Part shown: positions 38,349 through 47,108 of the stretch, piece after piece | Layout of the letters: the number at the start of each line of letters is the position of its first letter | Numbering within the stretch: the first letter of the stretch is position 1 | NCBI RefSeq assembly: GCF_014873755.1 | Contig: NZ_JADBEG010000001.1 | Location: 932,501-996,500 of the forward strand | Direction: 5' to 3' | From: Amycolatopsis lexingtonensis | Lineage (GTDB): Bacteria; Actinomycetota; Actinomycetes; Mycobacteriales; Pseudonocardiaceae | DNA length: 64,000 nucleotides | Translations under genes and position numbers: made by a program | Notes under the pieces: model-generated | Told to the model about the DNA's origin: nothing | The model's input: the letters and a program-made list of their open reading frames with translations, nothing else | The model's database searches: none

Positions 38349-38945
38349 TCAGTCTTCGAGCGTCCGATCGTCCCGGTGGGCACCGTAGAACCGCGCCTGC
38401 CGGGACATGATCTCGCGCATCGGTGTCCCCCTCGGAACGCCGTAGACCGTGCCCGGGAAGTCCAACGTGCGCTGCAGCTCCCACAGTTCCTCGTGCCGGT
38501 CCGGGGAGAACAGCTCGGCGGGATCCCCGGCGGCGATCCAGCCGATGGGGAGGACCGCGCCCGGTTCGAGCCGCGAATTTACGTGCAGCACGCTGTTGAT
38601 CCGCAGCTCGGCACCGGCGCCGGCGACCGAGCCCGGGAACAGCGACGCGCCGGTCGCCACGAAGACCTCGTCCTCGACGGTGGCCCCGTTGACGTGCGTG
38701 TGCGGCCCGATCAGCACCGCGTCCCCGAGCACCACCGGATGCCGGGCCCGGCCGCGGACCAGCGCGTGTTCCATGACCACGACGTCCGAGCCGGTGCGTA
38801 TGTCGCCGTCCTCCGCGCTGAGCACGGCGCTGTGCAGGACCCGGGCCCGCTCGCCGAGCACCACCCCGCCGCACAGCACCGCAGACGGCGCGACGTACGC
38901 CGATTCGGGTACCACGGGCCGCCGGCCCCGATGTTCGATCAACAT
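38349..38945 (-). CDS. Gamma-carbonic-anhydrase-like hexapeptide-repeat protein
   Basis: A 198-residue left-handed beta-helix protein with many hexapeptide turns (SAVLCGGVVLGERARVLHSAVL, VVVMEHALVRGRARHPVVLGDAVLIGPHTHVNGATV). His residues in EHALVRGRARH and GPHTHVNG match zinc-ligand positions of gamma carbonic anhydrases, so it may bind metal. The C-terminal helix region (DRHEELWELQRTLDFPGTVYGV) caps the trimer. Catalytic activity is not certain, because many relatives are acyltransferase-like or inactive. No close functional neighbour; convergent with the GH9 gene. Confidence 0.8.
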   Translation of the reverse strand: MLIEHRGRRPVVPESAYVAPSAVLCGGVVLGERARVLHSAVLSAEDGDIRTGSDVVVMEHALVRGRARHPVVLGDAVLIGPHTHVNGATVEDEVFVATGASLFPGSVAGAGAELRINSVLHVNSRLEPGAVLPIGWIAAGDPAELFSPDRHEELWELQRTLDFPGTVYGVPRGTPMREIMSRQARFYGAHRDDRTLED

Positions 38946-39071
38946 GGCCCGACGCTACCCCGGGCCGGACGCCGTTCGGCCCAGCCGGGTCGCCCTCGAG
39001 TGGCCGTCGCCGGGCCGCCGGAACCACGACACGATGGGACCGTCGTTCTCGGGGGACTCGGGAGGCAGACC

Positions 39072-40340
39072 GTGAAGAAGATCGTCTTGATCCTGGTGAT
39101 CGGGTTGGCCGGACTCGGGGTGAGCGCGCCCGCGGCCGCCGCGCCACGGCTGGACAGCGTGCGGGTGTGGAACGAGCTCGCGCTGGCCGCGGTCCGCGCC
39201 ACCCGCGCCACCGACGCCGACGCGGCCCGGACGTACGCGATGCTCAACGTCGCCGTCTACGACGCGGTCAACGGGCTCACCGGCCCCGCCCGCGCCCCCG
39301 CGCTGATCCCGGGCCCCGGCCCGCGCGGCGCCGATCCCCAGGCCGCCGCCGTCGCCGCGGCACACGGCATCCTCGTCCGGCTGGACCCGGACCGGACCGC
39401 CGGCTACGACACACAGCTCCAGTCCGACCTGGCCGGCCTGCGTCCCGGCCGGCAGCGTGACGCGGGGGTGCGCTGGGGAAGTGAGGTCGCCGACCGGGTG
39501 GTGGCCGCCCGCGCCGACGACGGCTCGGTCCCGGTGCAGAGCCAGCCCGCCGGCTCCGGCCCCGGGGTGTTCCGGGCCGAGTGGTCCGGCGCGCAGTACC
39601 GCGACGTCCGCCCGTTCGCCGTCGCCGACCCCGCCGGGTACATCCCGGGTCCGCCGCCGGCCTTGGCCAGTCTCGACTACGCCGCCGCTTTCGCCGAAGT
39701 CGCGCTGCTCGGCGACGCCGGGATCCCCGCCCCCGACAAGCTCGCCACCTTCCAGTTCTGGTCCGTGCCCGCCGGTACCGACCAGCCGCCGGGCGAGTGG
39801 GTGAAGATCGCGCTGACCGTGTCCCACGGCCTGCCGTTGCCCAGCTCGGCACGCCTCATGGCGTTGCTGACGATGACGCTGGCCGACACCACGGTTCCCA
39901 CCGTGGGCACCAAGTTCACCTACCGCCATTGGCGTCCCGCCACGGCGATCCACGAGGCGGACACCGACGGCAACCCGTCCACACAAGCGAACCCGAACTG
40001 GGCCCCACGGGCCGGCAGCGCCGGCGGGACACCGGAATACCCGTCCGGGCACAGTTCTTACAGCGGCGCGGCGGCTGCCGTGCTCGCCGGGTTCTTCTGC
40101 GCGGACGACATTCCCTTCACCCTCACCACGGACACGGCACCGGGCGGCCAGGCACGCACTTACCCCGGTTTCTCCGCGGCCGCTGCCGAAGCCGGGCGGT
40201 CGCGCGTATTCGGCGGGCAGCACTTCGAATTCAGCGACCAGGCGGGTCTGGCCATCGGCCACGGCGTCGCGGCCGAAGTGCTCGCCACCCGGCTGCTGAA
40301 GCGAAGCGGCCCGACACACCACGGAAGCTGTCCCTTGTAG
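39072..40340 (+). CDS. Exported vanadium-dependent haloperoxidase-type (PAP2 fold) protein
   Basis: A 422-residue protein from the GTG at 39072 (GGAGG upstream), with a signal peptide ending near residue 24 (SAPAAAAPRL). The C-terminal half carries all vanadate/phosphate-binding motifs: KFTYRHWRPATAI (Lys and Arg), EYPSGHSSYSGAA (the Ser-Gly-His) and SRVFGGQHFEFSD (Arg and His). Such proteins are either vanadium haloperoxidases or related acid phosphatases. The arrangement, length and spacing match the bacterial VHPO group, many of which show little halogenation. No halogenated-product cluster is nearby, so the role is open. Confidence 0.87.
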   Translation: MKKIVLILVIGLAGLGVSAPAAAAPRLDSVRVWNELALAAVRATRATDADAARTYAMLNVAVYDAVNGLTGPARAPALIPGPGPRGADPQAAAVAAAHGILVRLDPDRTAGYDTQLQSDLAGLRPGRQRDAGVRWGSEVADRVVAARADDGSVPVQSQPAGSGPGVFRAEWSGAQYRDVRPFAVADPAGYIPGPPPALASLDYAAAFAEVALLGDAGIPAPDKLATFQFWSVPAGTDQPPGEWVKIALTVSHGLPLPSSARLMALLTMTLADTTVPTVGTKFTYRHWRPATAIHEADTDGNPSTQANPNWAPRAGSAGGTPEYPSGHSSYSGAAAAVLAGFFCADDIPFTLTTDTAPGGQARTYPGFSAAAAEAGRSRVFGGQHFEFSDQAGLAIGHGVAAEVLATRLLKRSGPTHHGSCPL

Positions 40341-40400
40341 ACGGTTCGCGCTCGGAAACCGATGCGTCCTTTTCGCGACGTATGCGCGGGCTCACGCGGT

Positions 40401-40416
40401 GCACACTCACGTGTGC
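40401..40416. promoter_or_regulatory. Possible operator upstream of the FNT channel gene
   Basis: GCACAC-tcac-GTGTGC is a perfect 6-bp inverted repeat with a 4-bp spacer in the 187-bp gap, 112 bp before the FNT start. The role is unproven. Confidence 0.35.
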
Positions 40417-40527
40417 GATTCCGGTGACGAGAGCGTGATACCGGCGTCACCGGCACGTCCTCGGCGCCGGTTCGACTGGGCAAGCGATCGTCCGATTGCC
40501 ACAGCCGATACGCCAGAAGGAGTGAAC

Positions 40528-41379
40528 GTGCCCGTTCCGATTTCCGAAGCCCTCAGTCTCCAGGCGGAAGCCGCGCAAAGCAAGATCGCCGAGCTGCGAC
40601 GGCCGGGCCGGTACCTGCTGAGCTCGGCGTTGGCGGGCGCCTACATCGGGATCGCCGTGGTGCTGCTGCTCGCCGTGACCGGGCCGCTCAACGCGGCGCA
40701 GTCGCCGTGGACGAAGCTCGTGCAGGGACTGGTGTTCGGCATCGCCTTGACGCTGGTGGTCTTCGCCGGCGGCGAGCTCTCGACCGGGAACATGATGACG
40801 ATGGTGCAGGGCATGTTCGCCCGCCGCCGCGGCGTGGGTGCCGGGTTCGCCGTGATCGTCGGATCGTTCGTCGGCAACCTGGCGGGCTCGGTGGTGTTCG
40901 CCTGGCTGGTCCACGAAAGCGGGATCCTGCAGGCCGGAGCCACCCCCGGGCACGTCGCGCCCGCCGCCGCGCTGCTGGCGTCGACGGTCAAGGCCAAGGC
41001 CGCGGAGTCCGGCGCGATGCTGTTCTTCCGCGGCGTGCTGTGCAACTTCCTGGTCTGCCTCGCGGTCTGGATGGCCGCGCGGACGAAGTCGGACGGGGCC
41101 AAGCTGACGCTGATCTTCTGGTGCCTGCTCGCCTTCATCGGTTCCGGTTTCGAACACGTCGTGGCCAACATGACGGTGTTCTCGCTCGGGATGTTCGAGG
41201 ACGTCCCAAGTGCGACGTTCGGGGCCTTCGCGATGAACCTGGTCCTGGTCGGTCTGGGCAACCTCGTCGGTGGCGGTGTGCTCCTCGGCGCGGGCTACGG
41301 CTTCCTCGGCCGCGGCACCCCCGCCCCGGCGGCCGAACCCCGCCCGGTCGGCGAGGCGCTCGAACCCGCGTCCGTATAA
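40528..41379 (+). CDS. Formate/nitrite transporter-family channel (FNT)
   Basis: A 283-residue membrane channel from the GTG at 40528 (GAAGGAGTGAAC upstream). It has six TM helices with the FNT features: LVVFAGGELSTGNMMTMVQG in the first half, GVLCNFLVCLAVWMA, and GSGFEHVVANMTVFSLGMF, which contains the conserved central His (GFEH) and ANM motif, then GNLVGGGVLLG. It most likely conducts formate, nitrite or hydrosulfide, but sequence alone does not tell which. No nitrite reductase or formate-lyase gene is nearby. A terminator follows, shared with the convergent DM13 gene. Confidence 0.88.
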   Translation: MPVPISEALSLQAEAAQSKIAELRRPGRYLLSSALAGAYIGIAVVLLLAVTGPLNAAQSPWTKLVQGLVFGIALTLVVFAGGELSTGNMMTMVQGMFARRRGVGAGFAVIVGSFVGNLAGSVVFAWLVHESGILQAGATPGHVAPAAALLASTVKAKAAESGAMLFFRGVLCNFLVCLAVWMAARTKSDGAKLTLIFWCLLAFIGSGFEHVVANMTVFSLGMFEDVPSATFGAFAMNLVLVGLGNLVGGGVLLGAGYGFLGRGTPAPAAEPRPVGEALEPASV

Positions 41380-41388
41380 GCGGTTTCC

Positions 41389-41422
41389 TGCCCGCCTGAG
41401 GCCGGCCGGCGTCAGGCGGGCA
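41389..41422. terminator. Terminator between FNT and DM13 genes
   Basis: A perfect 11-bp stem (TGCCCGCCTGA at 41389-41399, complement at 41412-41422) with a 12-nt loop. The right arm includes the stop codon of the DM13 gene. Confidence 0.75.
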
Positions 41423-41969
41423 CGGTCAGTTTCGCGGCGCCGAAGGAAACGTCGAAGCGGTCGCACCAGATGCTCACGCTGGTGTAGGCGGCCAAGTCGG
41501 TGCCCGCGGGCAGCGGGTAGTTCTGGTTTCCCTTGTTGCCCTTGAGCTTGCCCGCGTCGAGGTGCTTGCCGTCGTCGAAGACGTCCCACCCGTCCTTGCC
41601 CGGTTTCACCGGCGCGTCGGTGAGCCAGACATGCACGTCGGGGCCGCTGCTGGTGGCGAGGTTTTCCAGGCGCAGCACGAGGGAACCGTCGGCCGCGCGC
41701 AGGACCCGGACGGTGCCGGTGGTCCGGTGCTCGTGGCTGATCAACGTGCCGGTCGCGACTTCGGCGGGCTCGGCCGGCGCCGAGGACTCCGCCACGGGCG
41801 CGGCAGCCTGCGACTTCGGCGGGGCGGGCGGAAGGCCTTCCTGCACCGTCTCGTCCACCCACAGCTGCCACGGCTGGAACCAGTACAGGGCCGCCACCAG
41901 CGCGACCAGGCCCACTGCCAGAACCGTGAGCACCCGGGACCGGGTGAGCAGGCGCCGCGTGCCGTTCAT
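41412..41969 (-). CDS. Membrane-anchored DM13-domain protein
   Basis: A 185-residue protein from the ATG at 41969 (AGGAGGAATGC upstream). A signal-anchor helix (VLTVLAVGLVALVAALYWF) at about 13-31 is followed by an Ala/Pro-rich linker. The C-terminal 110 residues are a DM13 (electron-transfer, SISI-like) domain, with VATGTLISHEHRTTGTVRVLRAADGSLVLRLENLATSSGPDVHVWLTDA and the single conserved Cys in SVSIWCDRFDVSFG. DM13 proteins are proposed to carry a redox-active Cys outside the membrane. It sits alone between FNT and MFS genes. Confidence 0.85.
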   Translation of the reverse strand: MNGTRRLLTRSRVLTVLAVGLVALVAALYWFQPWQLWVDETVQEGLPPAPPKSQAAAPVAESSAPAEPAEVATGTLISHEHRTTGTVRVLRAADGSLVLRLENLATSSGPDVHVWLTDAPVKPGKDGWDVFDDGKHLDAGKLKGNKGNQNYPLPAGTDLAAYTSVSIWCDRFDVSFGAAKLTVPA

Positions 41970-42051
41970 CGCATTCCTCCTCCGTCGTGCGCGCTGCTCA
42001 TTCAACGGGACGAATCGCCCAGCCGGGCCACCGTGCGGGGTTACCGATCTC

Positions 42052-43293
42052 TTACGACGGCCTACGGCCAGGAGGCGTGTAGCGCCAGAACGACCGCACC
42101 GACACCGCTCCGGCCACGACGAGCACCCCGCACAGCAGCGCGGTTCCGGACCACGCCACCGCGAGCGGCAACGCCGAGGCCATGATCCCGGCGCGGAGGT
42201 CGCCGAGACGGGGACCGCCGGCGACGACGACCGTGTACACCCCCTGCAGGCGGCCGCGCATCCGGTCGGGGACGGCGGTCTGCAGGATCGTCTGCCGGTA
42301 CACCGCGCTGACCAGATCGGCCGCGCCGGCGACGATCAGCAAAGCCACCGCCAGCCACAAGCTCGGGGCGAGCCCGGCCAGCGCGACCGCACCGGCCCAG
42401 ACCGCCACCGCTGCCGTCAAAGCGACGCCTTGGCGGCGCACCCGCCCGATCCAGCCGCTGGACACCCCGGCCAGTACCGAGCCGATCGCGATCGACGAGT
42501 ACAGCAACCCGACTCCGCCGTGCCACCGCGTCTCGGCGGCCTCGGGGAACAAGGCGGTCGGCATGGCCAGCACCATCGCGGCGATGTCGACGAGGAACGA
42601 CATCAGCAGGACCCGGCGGCCGGCGAGGAAGCGCAAGCCGTCGAGGACCGACCGCAGCCCGGGGCGGCCGACGGGGTCCGCCGCGGGCAGGGCCGGGAGC
42701 CGGAAGGTGGCGTAGAGCGCGGCCGTGAACAACACCGCGTCGGCGCCGTAGGCGTAGCAAAACCCGTTCGGGAGAACGAGAAGCCCACCCGCGACGAGCG
42801 GGCCCAGTACCTGTCCGACCGTCGAAGCGGTGTAGTTCAGCGAGTTGGCCGCGGGCACCAGGCCGGGCGGGACGAGAGCCGGGACGATCGCGCCGCGGAC
42901 GGCGGAGGACACGGCGAAGCCGCCGGACTGCACGGCGACGAGCGCGAGGATCAGCGGCACCGACCCGAGTCCGGCCACCGCTTGGGCGAGCAACGCGAGG
43001 GTGACTGTCCAGGTGAGCGCCGAGGAGGCCAGGTACAGGCGGCGCCGGTCCACGGCGTCGGCGACCGCGCCGCCGTAGAGCCCGAACACCAGGAGCGGGA
43101 CGAGCCCGGCCAGCCCGGCGAGACCGACGTCGAACGACGAGTGCGAGAGGTCGTAGATCTGCACCGGCACGGCGACTTCGGTGACCATCGTCCCGACCAC
43201 CGCGGCGCCTTGACCGGCGAAGGTCCGGCGGAACACGGGGTCCGCCAGCGGCCGCGTGTCCATCGCGACCCGGCGCAGGCGGTTCGTCGTCAT
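42052..43293 (-). CDS. MFS transporter (EntS/MFS_3-like)
   Basis: A 413-residue 12-TM permease from the ATG at 43293. The N-terminal half has FAGQGAAVVGTMVTEVAVPVQIYDLSHSSFDVGLAGL and the loop GGAVADAVDRRRLYLASS, typical of the EntS-like MFS_3 branch. The second half begins after a central loop (FRLPALPAADPVGRPG) and includes VYRQTILQTAVPDRMRGRLQGVY, a motif common to this branch. It is divergent from the AraC regulator with a 53-bp gap, so the AraC protein is its likely regulator. The substrate is unknown; a drug or siderophore is possible. Confidence 0.88.
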   Translation of the reverse strand: MTTNRLRRVAMDTRPLADPVFRRTFAGQGAAVVGTMVTEVAVPVQIYDLSHSSFDVGLAGLAGLVPLLVFGLYGGAVADAVDRRRLYLASSALTWTVTLALLAQAVAGLGSVPLILALVAVQSGGFAVSSAVRGAIVPALVPPGLVPAANSLNYTASTVGQVLGPLVAGGLLVLPNGFCYAYGADAVLFTAALYATFRLPALPAADPVGRPGLRSVLDGLRFLAGRRVLLMSFLVDIAAMVLAMPTALFPEAAETRWHGGVGLLYSSIAIGSVLAGVSSGWIGRVRRQGVALTAAVAVWAGAVALAGLAPSLWLAVALLIVAGAADLVSAVYRQTILQTAVPDRMRGRLQGVYTVVVAGGPRLGDLRAGIMASALPLAVAWSGTALLCGVLVVAGAVSVRSFWRYTPPGRRPS

Positions 43294-43346
43294 GCGCTCA
43301 CGTTCGCAGCCGCCGCCGGGTGGCACTTCCGGTAATCTGTCGACTT

Positions 43347-44072
43347 GTGTCGGAAAACCGCCACCGGCACGCGGCCGGGCAGGTCATCGAGCGGCACCGG
43401 CACGAGGAACACCAGCTGGTGCACGTCATCCGGGGCGTGCTCGCGGTCCGGACCGACCGCGGCGCGTGGGTGGCCTGCGCCGACCGCGCCGTCTGGATCC
43501 CGGCCAGCACCTGGCACGAGCACCGTGTCTACGGCGCTTCCGAGGTCCTCACCCTGATGTTCCCGCTCGACGACGCGCCGCTGGACGCCGCCGCGCCCGC
43601 GGTCGTCGCGGTCGGCGCGCTGCTGCGCGAACTGCTCCTCGCCAGTACCGATCCCGGTCTCGGCGCCGCCGAGGCTGCCCGGCTCCACGCCGTGCTCCGC
43701 GACCGGCTCCGCCGCGCCCACGACCGGCCGCTGACCCTGCCCGAGCCCCGCGACCCGCGGCTGGCCCACGCGTGCCGGCTCGTCACCGACGACCTCAGCC
43801 GGCCCCGCACGACGGCGTGGCTGGCCCGGCAGACGGGCACCAGCGAGCGCACGCTGTCCCGGCTGTTCCGCCTCGAGTTCGGGACCACGTACCCGCAGTG
43901 GCGCACCACGACCCGCGTGTTCCACGCGATGATCCAGCTGGCGGAGGGTGCCGGCGTCACCCAGACCGCGCACCGCTGCGGCTGGGCCACGCCGAGCGCG
44001 TTCGTCGAAGCGTTCACCCGCACCATGGGCCGGACCCCCGGCAGCTACCGGGCGCTGTCGACCTTGGCGTAG
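43347..44072 (+). CDS. AraC-family regulator with cupin N-terminus
   Basis: A 241-residue regulator from a GTG start. The N-terminal 130 residues form a cupin ligand domain (ERHRHEEHQLVHVIRGVLAVRTDRGAWVACADRAVWIPASTWHEH). The C-terminal AraC HTH pair is TTAWLARQTGTSERTLSRLFRLEFGTTYPQWRTTTRVFHAMIQLAEGAGVTQTAHRCGWATPSAFVEAFTRTMGRTPGSYR. It belongs to the AraC subgroup often found beside MFS efflux genes, and here the divergent gene is such an MFS. The last 28 bases overlap the convergent hydrolase gene. Confidence 0.9.
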   Translation: MSENRHRHAAGQVIERHRHEEHQLVHVIRGVLAVRTDRGAWVACADRAVWIPASTWHEHRVYGASEVLTLMFPLDDAPLDAAAPAVVAVGALLRELLLASTDPGLGAAEAARLHAVLRDRLRRAHDRPLTLPEPRDPRLAHACRLVTDDLSRPRTTAWLARQTGTSERTLSRLFRLEFGTTYPQWRTTTRVFHAMIQLAEGAGVTQTAHRCGWATPSAFVEAFTRTMGRTPGSYRALSTLA

Positions 44073-44932
44073 AAGTCGAGCACCGTCTCGGCGAACCGGC
44101 CGGGCGCCTCCATCGCCACGTAGTGGCCGATGCCGTCGAGGTGCGTGGCGGTCACGTTCGCGGTCACCTGGCGGAAGGTCGACGGCGTGAACTCGCCCGA
44201 GCGGCCGCCCACGGCGAGGACGTGCAGGGCCGGCGGCCAGGCTTTGGCGAGGTCCCGGATCTCGTCGCCCTCGGCGAGCATCGACCGGTAGAGCCCGGTC
44301 GCGCCGCGGAAGGCGTCCGGGCGGGCGTAGGTGCGGACGAGTTCGTCGACGTCGTCGCGGCTGAACGCCGCCGCGGTCGCGCTCAAGGACGGGATCGCGT
44401 ACTCGGCGATGAACGGGCGTTCCCGGCCGGCCAGCAGCATTTCGGGAATGCCCGCCGCGGCGAGCACGCCGATGTGCCAGGCGCCGCCGCGCGTGACGTC
44501 GGCCAGCGCCTCCACCCCGAACCCCGGGAGGCCGGTCTCGACCGCCGTGTAGCTGCGAAGCAGGTCCGGGCGCGTCGCCGCGACGCGGAACGTGGTGGGG
44601 CCGCTGATGTCCTGGCCGGTGAGGTGCACCGGGCCGAGGTCGAGGCTTTCGATCAGCCCGATCAGATCGGCCGCCGCCGTGGTGCTGCTGTGGTCGGTGC
44701 CCGCGGTCGCGGAGTCGCCGAACCCGCGGAGGTCGGCCGCGATCACGCGGTGGTGCTCGCTGAGCAGGGGGAGCACGCGGTGGAAGACCCACCAGGTCTC
44801 CGGGAATCCGTGGACGAGCAGCACGGGGGAGCCGGCGCTGCCCGCGGTCACGTAGTGCAGCTCGGTGCCGTTGACCCGGACGTGGTGGTGCTCGGCGCCG
44901 GGGATGGTCGCGCCGGCGGGGGTGGGTGTCAT
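44045..44932 (-). CDS. Alpha/beta-hydrolase, epoxide hydrolase/haloalkane dehalogenase-like
   Basis: A 295-residue hydrolase from the ATG at 44932. The oxyanion segment is LLVHGFPETWWVFHRVLPLL, and the nucleophile elbow is LTGQDISGPTTFRV with Asp as nucleophile, as in epoxide hydrolases and haloalkane dehalogenases rather than esterases. The catalytic His lies in HLDGIGHYVAMEAPGRFA. The cap domain is short. It is divergent from the MarR gene at 45026, with two near-perfect palindromes in the gap, so it is the likely induced detoxification target of that repressor. Confidence 0.88.
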   Translation of the reverse strand: MTPTPAGATIPGAEHHHVRVNGTELHYVTAGSAGSPVLLVHGFPETWWVFHRVLPLLSEHHRVIAADLRGFGDSATAGTDHSSTTAAADLIGLIESLDLGPVHLTGQDISGPTTFRVAATRPDLLRSYTAVETGLPGFGVEALADVTRGGAWHIGVLAAAGIPEMLLAGRERPFIAEYAIPSLSATAAAFSRDDVDELVRTYARPDAFRGATGLYRSMLAEGDEIRDLAKAWPPALHVLAVGGRSGEFTPSTFRQVTANVTATHLDGIGHYVAMEAPGRFAETVLDFYAKVDSAR

Positions 44933-44949
44933 CGACTGCCTCCGGAATG

Positions 44950-44999
44950 TTGGACAAGTTACTTGTCCAACGTAGCCGTTGGACAAGTAACTTGTCCAT
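44950..44999. promoter_or_regulatory. Two MarR operators, tandem palindromes
   Basis: 44950-44970 is a perfect palindrome with arms TTGGACAAGT and ACTTGTCCAA around one base. 44979-44999 repeats it with one end base changed. They are 29 bp apart centre to centre. They cover the whole promoter gap between the hydrolase and MarR genes. Confidence 0.92.
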
Positions 45000-45025
45000 A
45001 GCGCGCGCGGCCGTATGATCCCGGC

Positions 45026-45481
45026 ATGGAACGGTCTTCGGGAGCGGATCTGGCGCTCCTGCTGCTTCGCGGCTTCCGGGCGATGGTGGACGACGTGAGC
45101 GCGGAGCTGGAGAACCGTGGCCATCCCGGCGTCCGGCCGGCGGATGAGTTCGCGCTGCGGGCGATCAGCGAAGGCGTGGACACCGCCTCCGCCCTCGGCC
45201 GGCGGCTGTCGATCACCAAACAGGCGGCGGCGCAGCGGATCGCCATCCTCGAGCGGCTCGGCTACGTCGAGCGCGAGGACCACCCGGCCGACGCACGCCG
45301 CAAGCGGCTCCGGATCACGTCGCGAGGAGCCGAGATGATGGCGCTCGGCGGCCGGCTGCTCGACGAGATCCGCGACCGGTGGGCCGCCGAAATCGGCCAC
45401 CGCCCGCTGTCGGAGCTGGAGGCGTACCTGACCAAGCTCACCGCGGGGGTGCCCGTCCCGTCCGACGACGTCGCCGACTGA
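45026..45481 (+). CDS. MarR-family regulator
   Basis: A 151-residue winged-helix regulator from the ATG at 45026. The recognition region is ALGRRLSITKQAAAQRIAILERLGYVEREDHPADARRKRLRITSRG, with the DxR wing. It controls the divergent hydrolase through the palindromes at 44950-44999. No conserved Cys is seen in the DNA-binding part, so it is more likely a ligand sensor than a thiol sensor. Confidence 0.9.
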   Translation: MERSSGADLALLLLRGFRAMVDDVSAELENRGHPGVRPADEFALRAISEGVDTASALGRRLSITKQAAAQRIAILERLGYVEREDHPADARRKRLRITSRGAEMMALGGRLLDEIRDRWAAEIGHRPLSELEAYLTKLTAGVPVPSDDVAD

Positions 45482-45490
45482 GCGGCCCGG

Positions 45491-46444
45491 TCAGGGGACC
45501 AGCACGAGCTTGCCGCCCGGCTGCCGGGACCGGCTCAGCTTGGCCACTTCCCGGACCCGGTCGAGCGGGTAGGCGCCCGCGACCGGGACGGCCAGGACGC
45601 CTTCGCCGGCCAGCCGGGCGAACTCGCCCAGCCGGTCGTAGCGCATCGCGATGCGGGTGATCCGGGTCCCCAGCTCGCCCGCGGCGGCGAAGTCCGAGAC
45701 GGTGACGACGCGGTCGGGGTCCCCGGTCAGCTCGACGAGCGCCGGCAGTGCGCCGCCGGACGGGCTGACCTGGTCGGGGCGGTCGATCCGGCCGCCGCTC
45801 GGGGCCGCGTCCAGCGCGCGGTCGACGTGCCCGCCGGCCAGTTCGGTAACGCGTCCGGCCATGCCGTCGCCGTAAGAGGTCACCCGGGCGCCGATCGCCT
45901 CCAGTGCCGCGGCCCGCCTCGGCCCGGCGGTGGCGGTCACCCGGAGACCCCGGTGCAGTGCGAAGCGCACCGCCGCCTCGCCCACGGTCGAGCCCGCGCC
46001 GTGGACGAACAGCAGCTCACCCGGCCGGACGCCGAGGTCGTCGAGCGCCTGCCACGCCGTCTCGGCCGCCATCGTCAGCGCGGCGGCCTGCTCGTCGGTG
46101 ACGCCCTCGGGAATGCGGGCCCAGGTCGCCATCAGCGCGTACTCGGCGGCGCCCGCCGTCGGGCCGTCGAAGGTCGCCGGGCCGAATACGCGGTCGCCGA
46201 TCGCCGCCCCGGTGACGCCTTCGCCGAGCGCGTCGACGACGCCCGCGACCTCGAGACCGAGCCCGCGCGGCAGCGGCGGCAACTGGTCGGCGAGGAGGCC
46301 GTCGACCACCGACCAGTCCGCCGGGTTCAGGCCGCACGCCCGCACCGCGATCCGGATCCGGCCGGGTCCCGGCTCCGGAACCGGGACGTCGCGGAGCACG
46401 ACCATGTCCGGGGCACCGAACCGGTCGAACTGAAGAGCCTTCAT
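45491..46444 (-). CDS. MDR-family NADP-dependent oxidoreductase (quinone reductase-like, zinc-free)
   Basis: A 317-residue medium-chain reductase from the ATG at 46444 (AGGAGATCTCC upstream). The N-terminal GroES-like fold holds MKALQFDRFGAPDMVVLRDVPVPEPGPGRIRIAVRACGLNPADW and LGLEVAGVVDALGEGV. The Rossmann motif is GELLFVHGAGSTVGEAAVRFALHRG. The structural and catalytic zinc Cys residues of alcohol dehydrogenases are absent, so it is a quinone-oxidoreductase or enone-reductase type. It is divergent from the TetR gene at 46529, with two operator dyads between, indicating induction by an electrophile or quinone. Confidence 0.9.
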   Translation of the reverse strand: MKALQFDRFGAPDMVVLRDVPVPEPGPGRIRIAVRACGLNPADWSVVDGLLADQLPPLPRGLGLEVAGVVDALGEGVTGAAIGDRVFGPATFDGPTAGAAEYALMATWARIPEGVTDEQAAALTMAAETAWQALDDLGVRPGELLFVHGAGSTVGEAAVRFALHRGLRVTATAGPRRAAALEAIGARVTSYGDGMAGRVTELAGGHVDRALDAAPSGGRIDRPDQVSPSGGALPALVELTGDPDRVVTVSDFAAAGELGTRITRIAMRYDRLGEFARLAGEGVLAVPVAGAYPLDRVREVAKLSRSRQPGGKLVLVP

Positions 46445-46462
46445 GGAGATCTCCTGGGGTGA

Positions 46463-46515
46463 TGACAGCATCTGTTGTCATCGACCCTAGCAGCGTGACG
46501 ACAGGGTCTGCTGTC
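46463..46515. promoter_or_regulatory. Two TetR-type operators
   Basis: TGACAGCA-tc-TGTTGTCA (46463-46480) and TGACGACAG-ggt-CTGCTGTCA (46496-46516) share the ends TGAC and TGTCA, about 35 bp apart. Likely sites of the adjacent TetR repressor. Confidence 0.75.
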
Positions 46516-46528
46516 ATATCCTGTCGGG

Positions 46529-47101
46529 ATGCCGCGATGGGAGTCCGACGCACAGGGGCGGCTCGAGCGCGCGGCGCTCGAGCTGTTCGAGACCCAGGGG
46601 TTCGAGCGCACGTCGGTCGCGCAGATCGCGCGCGCGGCCGGCCTGGCCGAGCGCTCCTTCTATCGCTACTTCCCCGACAAGCGCGAAGTCCTCTTCGCCG
46701 GCAAGGAGCTGGAAGCCCACCTGATCGCGCAGGTCGAGGCGGTCGATCCGGACGTCACGCCGATCGAGGCGCTGCTGACCGCGCTGGGGACCGCCGACCA
46801 GGTGTTCCCGGCCCGTGAGTTCCTGAAGCGCCGCACCAGGGTGATCGCCGCCAGCCCGGCGCTGGCCGAGCGCGACCTGATCAAGCTCGCCGACGTCGCC
46901 CGTGCGCTGGGGAGCGCGCTCGAGCGGCGGGGTGTCGAGCGCGGCGAGGCCCGCCTCGTCATCGACGTGGCGATCGCGATTTCCCGGCGGGCCACGTCCC
47001 GCTGGCTGGCTGGCTCGGACGCGAGCCTCGCCGAGCTCGTCGCCCAGGCCGCCACCGAGCTGTGCGCGGTGGTCGCGCCACTGGCGCCCACGGTCCGTTG
47101 A
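46529..47101 (+). CDS. TetR-family regulator
   Basis: A 190-residue repressor. The DNA-binding domain is RLERAALELFETQGFERTSVAQIARAAGLAERSFYRYFPDKREVLFAG, followed by an all-helical ligand domain. It probably represses itself and the divergent MDR oxidoreductase via the dyads at 46463-46515. Convergent with the aldo/keto reductase (7-bp gap). Confidence 0.92.
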   Translation: MPRWESDAQGRLERAALELFETQGFERTSVAQIARAAGLAERSFYRYFPDKREVLFAGKELEAHLIAQVEAVDPDVTPIEALLTALGTADQVFPAREFLKRRTRVIAASPALAERDLIKLADVARALGSALERRGVERGEARLVIDVAIAISRRATSRWLAGSDASLAELVAQAATELCAVVAPLAPTVR

Positions 47102-47108
47102 ACCCGCC